NCBI GenBank assembly: GCA_023014335.1
Contig: JAECYW010000037.1
Location: forward strand, 62,001-126,000
Source of the DNA: Galerina marginata
Taxonomy: Eukaryota > Basidiomycota > Agaricomycetes > Agaricales > Galerinaceae
Reading direction: 5' to 3'
Length of the DNA stretch: 64,000 nt
Below are positions 23,456 through 34,427 of this stretch, piece by piece. The translations under genes were made by a program, and so were the position numbers. The stretch's first letter is position 1. Each line of letters starts with the position of its first letter. The notes under the pieces are model-generated. The model did no database searches and was not told the origin of the DNA. It saw only the letters and a program-made list of their open reading frames with translations.

Positions 23456-23894
23456 AGTGTAATGCCAAAGGCTGCTTTGCTACCCCGCGATCACGTGTAA
23501 CAGTTTCATAACGTTGTTGACGTTTAACCCGTCACAAAGCCACAGAAACAGATCGAGTTGCATCCCGCTTTTAGCAGCCTGTGCTCAAAGTAGAAGTCCA
23601 ATGCAAGCTATTGGTATGATATGTACAAGGCTTACCTTTGACTGACGCGAATGATGTTATGCTGATGTAGGAGGGATGACCCGGACAGGGAGGTAGGTTT
23701 AACGAGGAACTTCAACTTTGAACTTTGAACTTGAGACGCGATGTGTGAATTTGTCGACAGAGCTAAATAGATCCCAGCGGGAAGTCACGGAAGTGATACA
23801 CAGTGTGAGTAACATGTCACAGATTCAGTATGCGTGGCTTGGGCAATAGGACCACCAAATCCTAAGTAATATGTACATAATAAATCAACTACTT

Positions 23895-24020
23895 CCCTGC
23901 AGAGTGCGGGGTGCGAGGTGCGCTGAAGGTGCGCGGGAATAGTTTCGGCAGCTTGCCGGGGCTCAAATGTGAGGTGCGGGTGCGGGGTTCGTGGTGCGAG
24001 GTACGAGGTGCCACGGCACC
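23895..24020. repeat. G-rich GTGCGAGGTGCG-type low-complexity tract
   Basis: Imperfect copies of GGTGCGAGGTGCG and GGTGCGGG recur on the plus strand, ending in an inverted GGTGCC/GGCACC pair near 24008-24020. It stands out sharply from the AT-rich bases that follow. Its origin is unknown; mobile-element debris or a simple expansion are both possible. Confidence 0.55.
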
Positions 24021-24129
24021 TGTGACCCAGCCGATCCGACTTTCTGGATCCTCCGACGGATCCTCCGAGACTCGGCCCATGTGGAATTGATGGGACGACA
24101 AGACAACTACCCCAGGTACTTGTCAAGTA

Positions 24130-24700
24130 CTAATTAGCGATTTTCTCGATTGGGAAAATTCCCATTTTCTTCTTGGTTGATAGATTCCCGAGAATGCGTT
24201 CATTTACTCCGAATTTTCTTTTGTCTTTTTTGACAGCCAAGAAAAACATATTCAAAAGAAATCTTTGAAACTGAACAACCTCAAATATGTCATCCGTTTT
24301 CCCATCGCCCAAAAGTACAAAAAATCGAACAAATATTCAACATGAAGCCAGTTAATCTGGTGGAAATATTTGTCCGCTGGTGAAAAGGGATCCAGTTTTA
24401 CCTAATTTTACAGTACATTATTTGGGAGATTCCAAACATTCCTAAAACTCACATTTATCTATCCTCAAAGTCTCCTATTTTTGTTTGACCGAAATTTTAT
24501 GTTCCTTTTTTTCTCTATGTTTCGAGTTAATTTTAAACCGACCAAGACCTGTCTGAGTAATTGAAAAGAGTTAATAAACTTAAATTTTATTTAACTTTTT
24601 CTTTATATTTTTTGATCAGACGTGAAAGCCATATTTCCGAATGCTTAGACAGTACTTTTCACACATCCGAACAATCATTTATGCGCCTAGTGTGCTGTCT
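24130..24700. other. AT-rich spacer
   Basis: About 570 bases dominated by A/T runs with no supported gene. It separates the repeat-rich left part of the window from the dense housekeeping part. Confidence 0.5.
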
Positions 24701-24708
24701 CTTCTGCT

Positions 24709-24939
24709 ATGAGTGGGGATACTTTGACTACACCGCCTGAAAAGCACCACTCGATGGAGGAAGACGACTGGTCTGGCGCCATTGCGTCAGCAGCACATGT
24801 CCCTATACAGCCGTCAAGTTTTACGAGTCGAGCTGGCTCTTCAAATACAGCAGTGTGGACATTACCTGTAGAATCCGCATCAGCAGCAGCTTCAACCACC
24901 AATGGGAAGGGGAAGAAGAAAAGAAGCTCTAAAACCTAA
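24709..24939 (+). CDS. small hypothetical protein
   Basis: An ATG-started frame of 76 residues. It opens MSGDTLTTPPEKHH, has an acidic MEEDDWSGAI segment, a Ser/Ala-rich middle, and a basic GKGKKKRSSK end. Composition is coding-like, but no domain is recognised and no neighbour supports it. It could instead be the last exon of a lost gene. Confidence 0.3.
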   Translation: MSGDTLTTPPEKHHSMEEDDWSGAIASAAHVPIQPSSFTSRAGSSNTAVWTLPVESASAAASTTNGKGKKKRSSKT

Positions 24940-25234
24940 TAAGGGATTCAGTTTTCATCATGAAAGCACTATAGCCTATTGACTATTTGTATAACTATTA
25001 TCATCTAAATGCAGTCAATGTTCGGTAACATGTTAGACTGAGCGCTTAATGCTGGCGCTTGTTTGACCTGCCAAGGTAGTTAACAGAAAAATGAACTCCT
25101 TGAAGTCCGAGTAGAAAATATAGGACGAGCCAAATTAAATGAAATTGTTCCACTCTCGTAGTGTGTAGTTAATTGGTATAGGGCGAAAGAAAGGGCAGCT
25201 AAGCGCACGAATCACACCTTCATATTTTAATGCT

Positions 25235-26635
25235 TTAAAAATCTCTTTTTCTTCTCGAGGAATCATAAGATTTCTCTCCCTTGGTTTCCAGCCTTTCCCG
25301 ATCGTCTTCTCGTCGTTGTCTACCTCCGCCATCGTCCCTGCGCCTGTCTCGGTCTCGATCCTCACCACGCCGTCGATCCCCGTTCATCTCTCTTTCTCTA
25401 TTGTCATCACGACGCCGGTCCTTGACTTCAACGCCTCTTCTATCAGATTCTCTGTAGCGGCCGTCATCATAGCGTCGCCTATCGCCTGTCTTTTCATTGC
25501 GGTCATTGTAACGATCAGGTGAATTGCGCCTAGAAGAAGTAGCAGAACGCCGAGGCGAGCGGGATCTCTCCCTCCCACTGGGTGAGCCGGTATCAGCTCG
25601 TTCTTGCTTGATGATGGGAACGTATCGACGCTCAGGGCGCTTGTTTTTGTTACTTTTCTTGCTACCGTCGTCGAAAACTTCCTGTTCCTTTGCCCCGATA
25701 CCCAGAAGGGCTGGACGAGCCGATGGGAGATAAGGTTCGACCAAACCTCGGCCTGGTTTTCGCGTGGCTGCAGTACCCTCTTTCCACCCCATTCCTCGCA
25801 GAAGGGCGGCACCAAATTGAGACACAGGTACTCGGGCATAATCTTCCATTGTAGCGGCGTCCGGAAGTTCGTCTACATCTTGTTTCAGTGCATCGGCTTC
25901 TGACATTGGCGCCGGAATGATATCAATCATGGGTCCACCGTCCTGATGTTCTCCACCGGATTCAGCTAGAATAGCTCGCAACGCCTTTTGGTCTTCGGTC
26001 TCCTCTTCGACCACCTCTATTTTCGCCACTTCGGTCTCCTGAACGACAACCTCGTCCTGTGGGGACAGAACAGTCTTCTGTTTTACCTGCAAACCCGAAA
26101 GGACGGGTCCCGAGTTAATCGTATCTCTGGTACCGAGTCCTCCAACGCTTCCATCTTTTCCAGTTTGAGCAGCAGCGGAGGGCGGGACATAATGAGCCCC
26201 GCGCCTTTTGCGAGCCAGCTCCCGCCAGTCTTTGTTTTTAAGGGCAGGAATGATCAGAGGTTTTTCAACCTTCTTCTCTCCGTTTAGTCTGGATTCGAAC
26301 GAGGCCTTTGTGAGTTGAAACAACTGCTTTCCTTGGGCAGGAAAATCAACACACCGCTGGACTCCAAATTTGTCAAAACCTGTTACGAGCTCGTCTTCAA
26401 CGACACTGTCTTCATCACTTGAGTCTTGTTCATGGTCCTCAGGTGCGGAACGATGGGGATGCGGTGAGGACACTTCACTTCTTGCGAGTGGCGTACCAAG
26501 AGGGGTTGGGGTCGAAATGTGAGAAGGCAGCTGTGGAACCTTGAACGACGACGCCGCGTCGGAGTCAGGTCCAGAGGACGCGGCCCTCGAGACTGGGGTC
26601 GGCCTGCGGATTGTGAAAGAGACCTTGGAAGCCAT
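25235..26635 (-). CDS. SPP2: SPP2/GPKOW-type G-patch splicing factor
   Basis: A single-exon protein of 466 residues. The N-terminus MASKVSFTIRRPTP is the usual start of fungal Spp2 proteins, so the ATG at 26635 is preferred over one 25 codons upstream. Features in order: the SKVSFTIRRP motif, an acidic linker, a stretch reading GFDKFGVQR, a lysine-rich segment with PLIIPALKNKDWRELARKRR, then the G-patch-like core VSQFGAALLRGMGWKEGTA followed by KPGRGLVEPYLPSARPALLG. The C-terminal third is rich in Arg-Asp, Arg-Glu and Arg-Ser repeats. In yeast, Spp2 recruits and activates the DEAH helicase Prp2 on the spliceosome before the first transesterification. The extra RD/RS tail is longer than in yeast and more like animal GPKOW. 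Confidence 0.85.
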   Translation of the reverse strand: MASKVSFTIRRPTPVSRAASSGPDSDAASSFKVPQLPSHISTPTPLGTPLARSEVSSPHPHRSAPEDHEQDSSDEDSVVEDELVTGFDKFGVQRCVDFPAQGKQLFQLTKASFESRLNGEKKVEKPLIIPALKNKDWRELARKRRGAHYVPPSAAAQTGKDGSVGGLGTRDTINSGPVLSGLQVKQKTVLSPQDEVVVQETEVAKIEVVEEETEDQKALRAILAESGGEHQDGGPMIDIIPAPMSEADALKQDVDELPDAATMEDYARVPVSQFGAALLRGMGWKEGTAATRKPGRGLVEPYLPSARPALLGIGAKEQEVFDDGSKKSNKNKRPERRYVPIIKQERADTGSPSGRERSRSPRRSATSSRRNSPDRYNDRNEKTGDRRRYDDGRYRESDRRGVEVKDRRRDDNREREMNGDRRRGEDRDRDRRRDDGGGRQRREDDRERLETKGEKSYDSSRRKRDF

Positions 26636-26832
26636 TGTGAACGACGGTGGCGGCGATGAAGAAAGTGTAGATGAGTTTCGAGTCAGGGAGGTGGTGCTTA
26701 TGTAATTCATTATTTCCTACCCAAGCGGATCCCACAGGAAGTTGACCCTTCTCGTAGCCATATAATCGACAATCCCACCATGAATGTTCCTGGCTTTTTC
26801 TTCCTCTCTTCCTTTTGGCGCAAAACCTCGCC

Positions 26833-28209
26833 ATGAATGTCGGTATGAGCGCAGGCTCAGCAGCCATTGGCGCGAAATTGATGTTTGTTGTGCGAGGATG
26901 CGCTTGTGGGTCCCTCACGCTGCCTTGGCTCAGCACACAGCAACATGATATTGATCCTGTTAAACTTTTAGATGCCGCGTTCTTCCTCACTGTCTGGGAA
27001 TGGGCCACAACCTTAAACTTTGAGACGCTCGTGATTTGGAGGTGAGCTTTAATTTCCATCCAAGTACTTCCTCGCACAACCTGGAAGCTGATTTATCTCC
27101 AACTTTGCTAGGAAAGGCACCGATAACCGCCTAAGATGGCTTTATGTCGTCTCACGATATGTAGGTCTCCTGGCACAAGCGTAAGTCACTTATCTCTAGC
27201 ATCCGGCGATTTCTGTCTGATGAATTCTTTGGCGCAGAGTGAATGCCTTCGTTGTTGCGTTTGTTCAATTTCACCATTTCACTTCCCAACACCACTGTAC
27301 GATGTGGTATAGCTTTCAATTAGCAGTTTCCACCACTTTGCTGCTTTCCATGGATCTTAATTTAATCTTCCGATGTATGTCGTCAATTTGTCTATGTATC
27401 TTGCAGTTGTTGACTCGTCGCTTTCATTCAAGTACACGCTCTTTACAAAGGCAGTCGTCGTGTAACCTGGTCATTGGTTGCTTTGGTTGTTGTCCAAGGG
27501 ATTGTTGTTGCCTTCTATGGCAATTCTTCAATCCGTTCTGTCACTTTCAGCGACGATGGTGGATGTCTCCCCATGGATGCTCCTCAGTCGGTCATGTATC
27601 TAACGTCAGTCTGTGTTTTCTTTCAAGCTATAAATTAATATTCGCTCCCCTTATAGTGTTGCTCAAATTGCTGCCCAATTCATCATCTGGTTTATGACAA
27701 TCTACAAATCTCTCGTTCTCTATGTTGAACATGGATGGATGAAAATACCACTTTTATCTTTGGTTGCTCGCGATGGATTTTGGGTTTTCGTATTGTTCAC
27801 GGGTTCGAATAGTGTTTTCTTCTGCTTTTTAGGTTGAATTACCACATTTTTCTTCTAGGCCTTCTTGCTGGGATGCTCTCAGATGCTACAAATCGAGAAT
27901 TCGGGAACCATGCTGCTCAACTTTGTTACGTAGTTTTCCCGTAGGTCTTGTTCCGAGTTTTTTTTGCCTTAGACGCTGATCGTTTGTAGGGTTTATGTCG
28001 CCGTGGTCTCGCTCTCAGTGAGTTCTTGTAACAATCATCATACGTTGATATATACTGAATTTCTGCTGGTTTTCTTTTACTAATAGAGCTGCAGGATCAC
28101 CATGAACATAAGAACTTTTGCTTCCGAACTTCCCTCGCGGTCGCTTGACACGAGAACTGAACATATCGAACTCACCACCCTTTTCACGACTATTGATAGT
28201 ATCTCTTAA
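26833..28209 (+). CDS. DUF6533-like multi-pass membrane protein, copy 1
   Basis: Several exons; the first ends at a donor at 27042 and the second begins at 27112, giving ..LVIWR/KGTDNRLRW... Hydrophobic segments with the order of mushroom DUF6533 proteins follow: a WEWATTLNFE pattern after the first helix, a RYVGLLAQA helix, TMWYSFQLAVSTTLLLSMDL, a helix near 27480, and FIIWFMTIYKSLVLYVEH, then LLSLVARDG and further helices to SCRITMNIRTFASE. It ends at the TAA at 28207-28209 with a hydrophilic tail. About seven membrane segments are expected. Role unknown. The start at 26833 is uncertain because the N-terminus differs from copy 2. It is divergent from the SPP2 gene, with about 200 bases between the starts. 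Confidence 0.6.
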
Positions 28210-28479
28210 TGTCAACAATTAATAAATGTGCTCCTTGATTCTTGACTTAGGTTTTGAGCAAATACACCTCGTCAATTACGGTGTCCTGATGCCAATTGTG
28301 GGAGTCGTCGCGAACCTTCGAAGTGCCCAAAAATGTTCCCACATCTCTTCGGCCCTCACTGACCATTCGGGAGCCTCTCAGGACCTCCCTGCCTTGGTGC
28401 CTGTTAATACACACGTTTAAATATATAAGTGAATCCCCTGAATATTCTCATTTCTCCGTGCTTCTCTTGTCTCGCAACC

Positions 28480-29819
28480 ATGACGGGATCTGCACATGGT
28501 CACGATGTTGACGACCAATGGGCAATGTTCATTGTCCGATATACCTGCTGTAGGCCTCCTTTCTTCTCGTCGGTCGTGAAACTAAAGTATCTTCAGATTC
28601 TTGCATTACCGTTTTAACATGGGAATGGCTCACAACTTTATCGTTTGAGGTAAGAACTATTTGGAGGTTAGCAAAGCATTCTTCGAACAATCACTGTAGT
28701 CAATGAAGGCTGATATTACCTTGAAATTTGAATAGGAAGTCCACACCCTCTGCCACCAAGCTCCTATACTTTTATCCACGATATCTGGGTTTGGTTTCCT
28801 CAATGTGAGTTATTCTATTTCTTTCAAAGCTCTTGGTGCTGATTTCAGACCTGAGATGCAATTCTATTGCAATTTCTCGAATTCATGAAATATATATCGT
28901 AGACCGAGATACCTGTCAATGGTGGTATGGGTTCCAATTGTTGGTATCCGACACCATGGTCCTGGCACTGGAGATGTTGCTCATGTTTCGCAGTTCGTAC
29001 TGGACTTGCTCAAATATTCGAGATAGCCTGACATCTGGTTAAGTCTTCGCGCTTTTTGAACGCAAGCCCAAAATGGCGATGTTCTTGTGTGGCTTGTTGG
29101 TCTCGAAGACTGTGGTTATTATCTTGCTGGGTGTGTATAGTATTCGCAGGATAACATTTGGAGATGCCTGTCTGGCCAAAGGGGTGCCTGTGACAGTGAT
29201 GTATTCCAGGTATCCCAAATGCGAGACTCCATTTGCTCTCCGAAATCAACAATAATCTATCCTTTTAGCGCTCTGGAAATGCTCGTTCAAACTGTCATAT
29301 GGTGTTTGACTCTCTACAAACATTTCCGCACACACCTAGAGCACCAGCGCCAAACTATCCCTTTGTTGTCGATTGTTACCCGCGACGGCTCATGGTCATT
29401 TCTTTTGGTGTCAGGTGAGGAGTCTTAGTGGTTTAAGTTTGCGTAGAATCATCTCGTCTAACCATATTTCCAGTGATTTATGTGGCCCTAATCAAGGATG
29501 CATTTACGGGGACTGGTCGCCTTTCAGACAAGACAGCGCGGTTGTGCGACATATCATTCCCGTACGTTAACTTGCCACCTGTAGTTATCTGCAATGCACA
29601 TCACATACTCAATATCTTATCAGTATCTTGACTTCTACAATATCTTTCACCGTAAGTGGAACTCGGATACAACAAACAAATATCTAATGCCCTTCCAAGA
29701 GCTGTAGGATAATCACGAACATGCAGAAATTCGCCCAGTCCCAGGATTCAAACGAAACCGATTCCCGTGGAATATATCTCACAACAGTATACTCAGACTA
29801 CGCGCAACCTACGCGATAA
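28480..29819 (+). CDS. DUF6533-like multi-pass membrane protein, copy 2
   Basis: Tandem relative of the preceding gene, with the same exon order. It starts MTGSAHGHDVDDQW at the ATG at 28480. A first intron begins near 28550 (GTAGGC) and resumes near 28599, giving TVLTWEWLTTLSFE, then VRTIWRKSTPSATK, RYLGLVSSI and DTCQWWYGFQLLVSDTMV. Frame is kept at the fourth exon only if the AG in CCTGAG (about 28855) is the acceptor. Later parts are LLSIVTRDG, SVIYVALIKDAFTG and SCRIITNMQKFAQ, ending at 29819. Six or seven membrane segments are expected. Function unknown. Spacing of 270 bases from copy 1 fits tandem duplication. Confidence 0.6.
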
Positions 29820-30283
29820 TATGACGAATGGCTTTCCAGAATTTTACTAGCATTATTGCTATTCAAGTGGTCGACATTGGCTCGACTGTTTCTTGTCAAA
29901 CTCTGACTCTGACTCCGGAAGGCAAGCTTGAGGCTCAACCTTGAAATTTATATTGTACATGAATACTAGAATGAATCAGCGGAACAGATACAGTCAATAT
30001 ATTCGACCGCTACTTTCACCCGTAGTTTAAATTTTGGAATACGAGTGGAGGGCAAGTGGAGGGAAGGAAGGAGTGTATTAGTGGAATACGGCAGCCCATC
30101 CTACAGGCGCTACGCCGCAGTACGCGCTAAGCGCTTGTTAGTAATAGTCGCATGCACGTGACCATATTTGAGGTAATAAACGTCTTGACCCTTGACTGTA
30201 TCAATCCCTTCCACATCTTTCCCAATTCAACTGAATCTTTGAATTGAAGTCCATTCTTTCTGTTGCTCGGTACCTGGCGAACG
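29820..30283. other. spacer, likely ISA2 promoter
   Basis: No gene seen in these 464 bases. The part next to ISA2 is C/T-rich (TCTTTCCC, TTGAATTGAAG, TTCTTTCTG), as expected for a fungal core promoter. Confidence 0.4.
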
Positions 30284-30996
30284 ATGTCTCGAATCGTGAA
30301 AGTGTTAAAGCCGTTTACGTATGTTCACAAGGTCTCCTCATCGCAGCCACATAGCTCGGTACCGTGCAAGAACCTCGTTTTCCGGCGGCCACCTTCCATA
30401 ATACAGCGAAATTTATCAAGTACAATTCCCCGAAAAGCGGCCCTGGCGTCTTCATTACCAACACAGCCAACCGTGGTTTTGTTTACACCTTCACGAGAAG
30501 ACATTGAAAAGGAGGAACTCGATGTCGATCTAACACCACCAGAACAAATAAAGTTAGAAATTACGGATCGTGCTGCACAGGTGAACGCCATTCGTCATTG
30601 AAGGACCGCATTCGCTGACAAACATCAAGCAATTGATGAACATCGCTGAACGAGAGAAAAATCAGAACGCCGCTCTCAGGATAGCCGTCGAATCAGGCGG
30701 CTGTCATGGTTATCAATACAAAATGGATCTGGCTACAAGTCGTTCACCAGATGATTAGTAAGTTCTTCAGTTCGTCTGTTATAACGTTTTACAACTTGAC
30801 AATACATAGCCAATTCAGTCACCCAAGCATCAAGCCCTCCAACATCCTCGTGGACGCCGTGTCGCTTTCGTTGTTGAATGGTTCAACGATCGACTTCTCT
30901 ACAGAGTTGATTGGAAGTAGTTTCAGAGTGGCCCACAACCCCCAAGCGAAAGGCAGTGGTTGTGGTTGTGGAGTCAGTTGGGAATTGAAGGAGTAA
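30284..30996 (+). CDS. ISA2: mitochondrial iron-sulfur assembly protein ISA2
   Basis: Three exons (30284-30580, 30630-30757, 30810-30996) give 203 residues. The N-terminal ~70 residues are basic and Ser-rich, a likely mitochondrial presequence. The A-type carrier (HesB/IscA) domain follows with its three cysteines: C124 in GGCHGYQY, and C193 and C195 in SGCGCGVSWE. The second junction restores DDYQFSHPSIKPSNILVD. Isa2 acts with Isa1 and Iba57 in the mitochondrial matrix to make [4Fe-4S] clusters for aconitase and lipoate synthase. The start chosen is the ATG giving MSRIV; an in-frame upstream ATG would be seven codons earlier. Introns are 49 and 52 nt. Confidence 0.92.
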
Positions 30997-31479
30997 CTTA
31001 GTGCCAGTTTACTACTGGTAAACCTTGAAGGTCTGATGTTATGCTACCACTTCTGTATCGATATCACTACCCAGATTTATTATACAGCGCCGTCCAATTC
31101 TAGAGAAACGTACGTCCCTAAGTCCATCGAGAAAATTTCCATGTCACCGTCATAGCAGGATTGTTTTGCTGCTTCGGGTGATTGCGTCGAATGGGGCAAA
31201 TTTCCAGAGCCTACACGATGTCAATAACGCCCTTATTCCTGGAATGAGGCCTGAGCTTACTGCGGATGGGCCTCGAGGAGCCCAGGGATTGCTTGGAGGG
31301 CATCATGAGTGACGGGCGGCCAATGCTTGGACGTCTTTGGGTCGTGGTGTGATACGCAAAACCTAGAACCACCATCAGTATGTTTCATCAAAGGTATTCC
31401 CGACCACGGACTCACGGGAGCAAAACCGACACATCACCATTGGTGCCCAACCAAATAATGTTTTCTTCAAAAATTCGTC
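30997..31479. other. spacer with scattered coding-like minus-strand pieces
   Basis: No complete gene. On the minus strand near 31300-31450 short pieces read NIIWLGTNGDVSVLLP and, after a possible intron, FAYHTTTQRRPSIGRPS. These might be distal exons of the minus-strand gene upstream, perhaps of a kinase-like protein, but the evidence is thin. Confidence 0.25.
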
Positions 31480-32777
31480 ATTTCAGATATGAAGAACCTT
31501 GGCTCTGACAACGGACCTTTGATCAATTCATTCAACCTATCGTCCGAAATGGACTGGGGCAATGCCTCTGATGTGAACTTGGCGACCTTCTGGAGTTCAG
31601 CTTCTTATGATTTATACAAAGATCTCTGAGCTCGCCTGTTTATGCAAAAATTCGATCATGGATACCCCCATGCATTCTAGGCAATCCATGAGGGAGGAGG
31701 GCTGGTAAGACTTGGAGTCCTGTTATCATATCTGTCAATTAATGTCTGGTAATGAAGATGTCCCTGTCCCTACCTTCTTCCAATTGGCAATCTGGTGCTG
31801 CAAAGAAGACATATGATTCTGTAAGACGGCAGCGTTGTTGTTGGTCGTAAGGCGGAATGCGGTGCATTGTTGAGAAATGGATTTGAAGAAGACTTCGTCG
31901 CCTACAAGACGTCTTGTTAAAAGAGCGTTCGGAAACTCTGCCCCCTCACCGACCTCACCTCTAACGTGCAGGCTAATCATATCACAGACTATGTCCACAT
32001 AATCCATGAATTGTCGGAATGCAGGGTGTGATGCCTTAACTTTAGGTGCCACATCGTATACGACGTTCAAAGCGCGGATCAGAGCATTCTATTATCGCGT
32101 CGTAAGCTCTCCACAGGAAACCTTGAGCAATGGATGGAACTTACTTTCATGAACGTGTTCTGGTAAAGAAGTGCGCGACGAGCTCTGAAAGGAGTTCAAT
32201 AGAAGGTCGACAGCGGAAATAACAATGCAATCACTTCATCTTTTCCAGATTGTCTGGGACAGAGGATAACAGGGGAAGGGGAAACATTTTTCAAGTTCGT
32301 CAAGTTGCAAGGTGAGGAATAGCGGGAACGCACTGCGGTCAGGTTTGGTGGATTATATAGCTTGGATGTTGTCGTCGTCACATCCCCTTTGTTCATGGAA
32401 AATGTGAAAGTGGCAATGGGCCAACGAGGTACAATGTGGTGGCTTTCAGTTATTTCTGGTAACCAAAGATCAAAATAGGAAATCAAATTTCAACCTTTGG
32501 CCTTCACTATTTTAGCAACTTGGCGAAATGTAACATGAGGGTAAGACAGACGATTCGGAAGGCATAGGGCGTTATAAATTCCGTTGTCGAGTTTGGTCAT
32601 AGTTTTGGGCGATACCACCCATAATTCGAATTGACCCTGACCATAGGAATTACAATTTACTGTCGCCCCAATGAAGTGGAAACCTGGAGATACCAGCGAA
32701 TACTTTCGATGGCCCAGTCCAGTATTGTTCGAATGATGGCCCGCGATGTCTAAATCATTCTGGATGGCCACTGGCAC
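31480..32777 (-). CDS. unidentified multi-exon gene
   Basis: Coding-like pieces on the minus strand run from about 32777 to 31480: VAIQNDLDIAGHHSNNTGLG and CLPNRLSYPHVTFRQVAK (32777-32490), a second piece to 32196, then NVVYDVAPKVKASHPAFRQF with HMSSLQHQIANWKK (32070-31735), and after a possible GTAGGG donor a piece ending in SDDRLNELIKGPLSEPRFF near 31530. The middle segment looks like an amphipathic helical domain. No family is recognised. Exact exon borders and start were not resolved, and decay is possible. Confidence 0.35.
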
Positions 32778-32935
32778 TCCTGAAGCAATCTAGTGACTAT
32801 ATGGGAATTACGCTGGTAAACAGTTCGGTGGAGGTGCCATGGTGAAAAGCATACTACTAGTGGTGGTTTCTTCATGCCCGTGCTGAACCAAACCTCCTCC
32901 GAGTCCCTACTTGATATGAAGATTTGCTGATACAA

Positions 32936-33327
32936 GCTTTTATCTGGACCAAATTACAACAGTCTCAAACTCGATGACAGGCAGAACAGGGACTTGAATT
33001 CGGTGGATAAGAGTGAGTTCTGAACAAGGAAATCACTTCTCCCCATCAGGGCATTGACGTAAATCACATGACATCATAATTCCTGTCAACTCCAAGCTCA
33101 AATAATATTGCAGATAACAAGGGAACAATTACAACAAGAGGCTGGGATGAGGTACTATTCTACTCTGTCAAAATGCTACTATGACTGAATCAAGAGATAA
33201 AAGTAGGCAGTAAATGGTTCAAGCGACATACATATGTGGAGTGTCCACCCTGTCCGATTGGATATTGAGAGAATTAAATGATATGATGATGGGTAATAAA
33301 AGGTATGCCAATTGTCCGAGCTAAAAA
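32936..33327. other. spacer
   Basis: Nothing supported; AT-rich 3' flank of the Rho gene. Confidence 0.4.
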
Positions 33328-34427
33328 TCAGCAAACGGCACAGCAGCCCCAGCCCTTGCTGTCCTCGTTCTCCTGCAAGGTTCCTTTGCCACTGCTTCTT
33401 CGTCTATGATGTTTACTTGATTCGGAATTATTTACTGCGTGGCTGGGCACGCCGTCTCTCATAAGCATGCTTGCCCGTGTAGCCGTTTCAAAAACGTCGT
33501 CGACGCCTTCGATTTTCAAGGCCGAGCATTCCTTGTATGCCCGGGCTCCAATGCTATTGGCCACCCGCTCGCCTTGCTCACGCGTCACCCATTGGCGCGG
33601 GTTGTCTGGGGTATTGGGCTGATTGGTCGGTCGTAGATCAGCTTTGCACCCAACGAGAATGACGGGAATAGTGGGACCACAGATATCTCGGACTTCTTCA
33701 ATCCACTATTGTTCGACATCAGTTCCAAACCAAGGCGGTGCACGATCATAACCATGCGTACCTTTGTCGTAACATTCTCTAAGGAATCAGGAGTATCGAT
33801 GGCGAATGCAATAAGTATAACATGGGACTTAGAATATGACATGGGTCGAAGACGCTGCAATTTGTCGTTCAATGTGAGCGATTAGTACGAGCTGATAGAA
33901 AATTGATACGGACCTCGTACTCCTCCTGGCCGCTGGAGCCGAATAAGGAATTGAGGATGACGTGGAAAGACAGGTAGCAGAACTCATGGTATGACATACG
34001 CTGTATCCCATAAAGCCAGCTGAATGGGCTTCTCGTCGAGCCTGATTTCGGCTACATAATTGTCAAAAACGGCTGAAAGAAGAGCAGACAGCAATATTAG
34101 AACAGCCGATATCTACATCACGATAAAGATAAGACGTGCTTGGTTGCTGAAGACAGGTGGCAAGGCAAGGTCAGGCAGTGCAGAAGGTCGGACGTAAAGA
34201 CGAGAACGCACATATTCCTTCGGAAATTCACCTAGAGCAAACGTACATAACAAAGACGTTTTTCCGCAAGCACCTGTCGGATTGGCGAAGATTTTAGCCA
34301 TAAAGCAGGTTCATGCAGCACAAGTACATGCCGTCGCCGACAATGACCAGCTTCCTTCGAATCTGAAGGCTAATGAGTTGAATGAAGGCAAGGTGATAGA
34401 AAAACATACTGGAGTCTGGGAGGACAT
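33328..34427 (-). CDS. Rho-family small GTPase
   Basis: Exons read from 34427: MSSQTP (34427-34410), IRRKLVIVGDG (34362-34332), then from 34273 GACGKTSLLCTFALGEFPKE. Later exons give FDNYVAEIRLDEKPIQLALW, DTAGQEEYERLRPMSYSKS, HVILIAFAIDTPDSLENVTT, then WIEEVRDICGPTIPVILVGC and the guanine-binding region. Motifs present: P-loop GDGACGKT, WDTAGQE, the NKxD equivalent GCKADLR, and SAL. A basic RRR segment precedes a CAAX-type end (CCAVC), so prenylation and plasma-membrane attachment are likely. Rho GTPases control actin, exocytosis and wall synthesis; which Rho class this is could not be fixed. Oddities: the second intron (34331-34274) uses a GC donor, and the switch-I threonine is missing from the best join. 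Confidence 0.82.

Noticed and set aside
26565..27077. 170-codon minus-strand frame upstream of the SPP2 start
   Set aside because: It runs antisense to the start of a DUF6533-like gene and overlaps the SPP2 N-terminus in another frame; composition is not coding-like.
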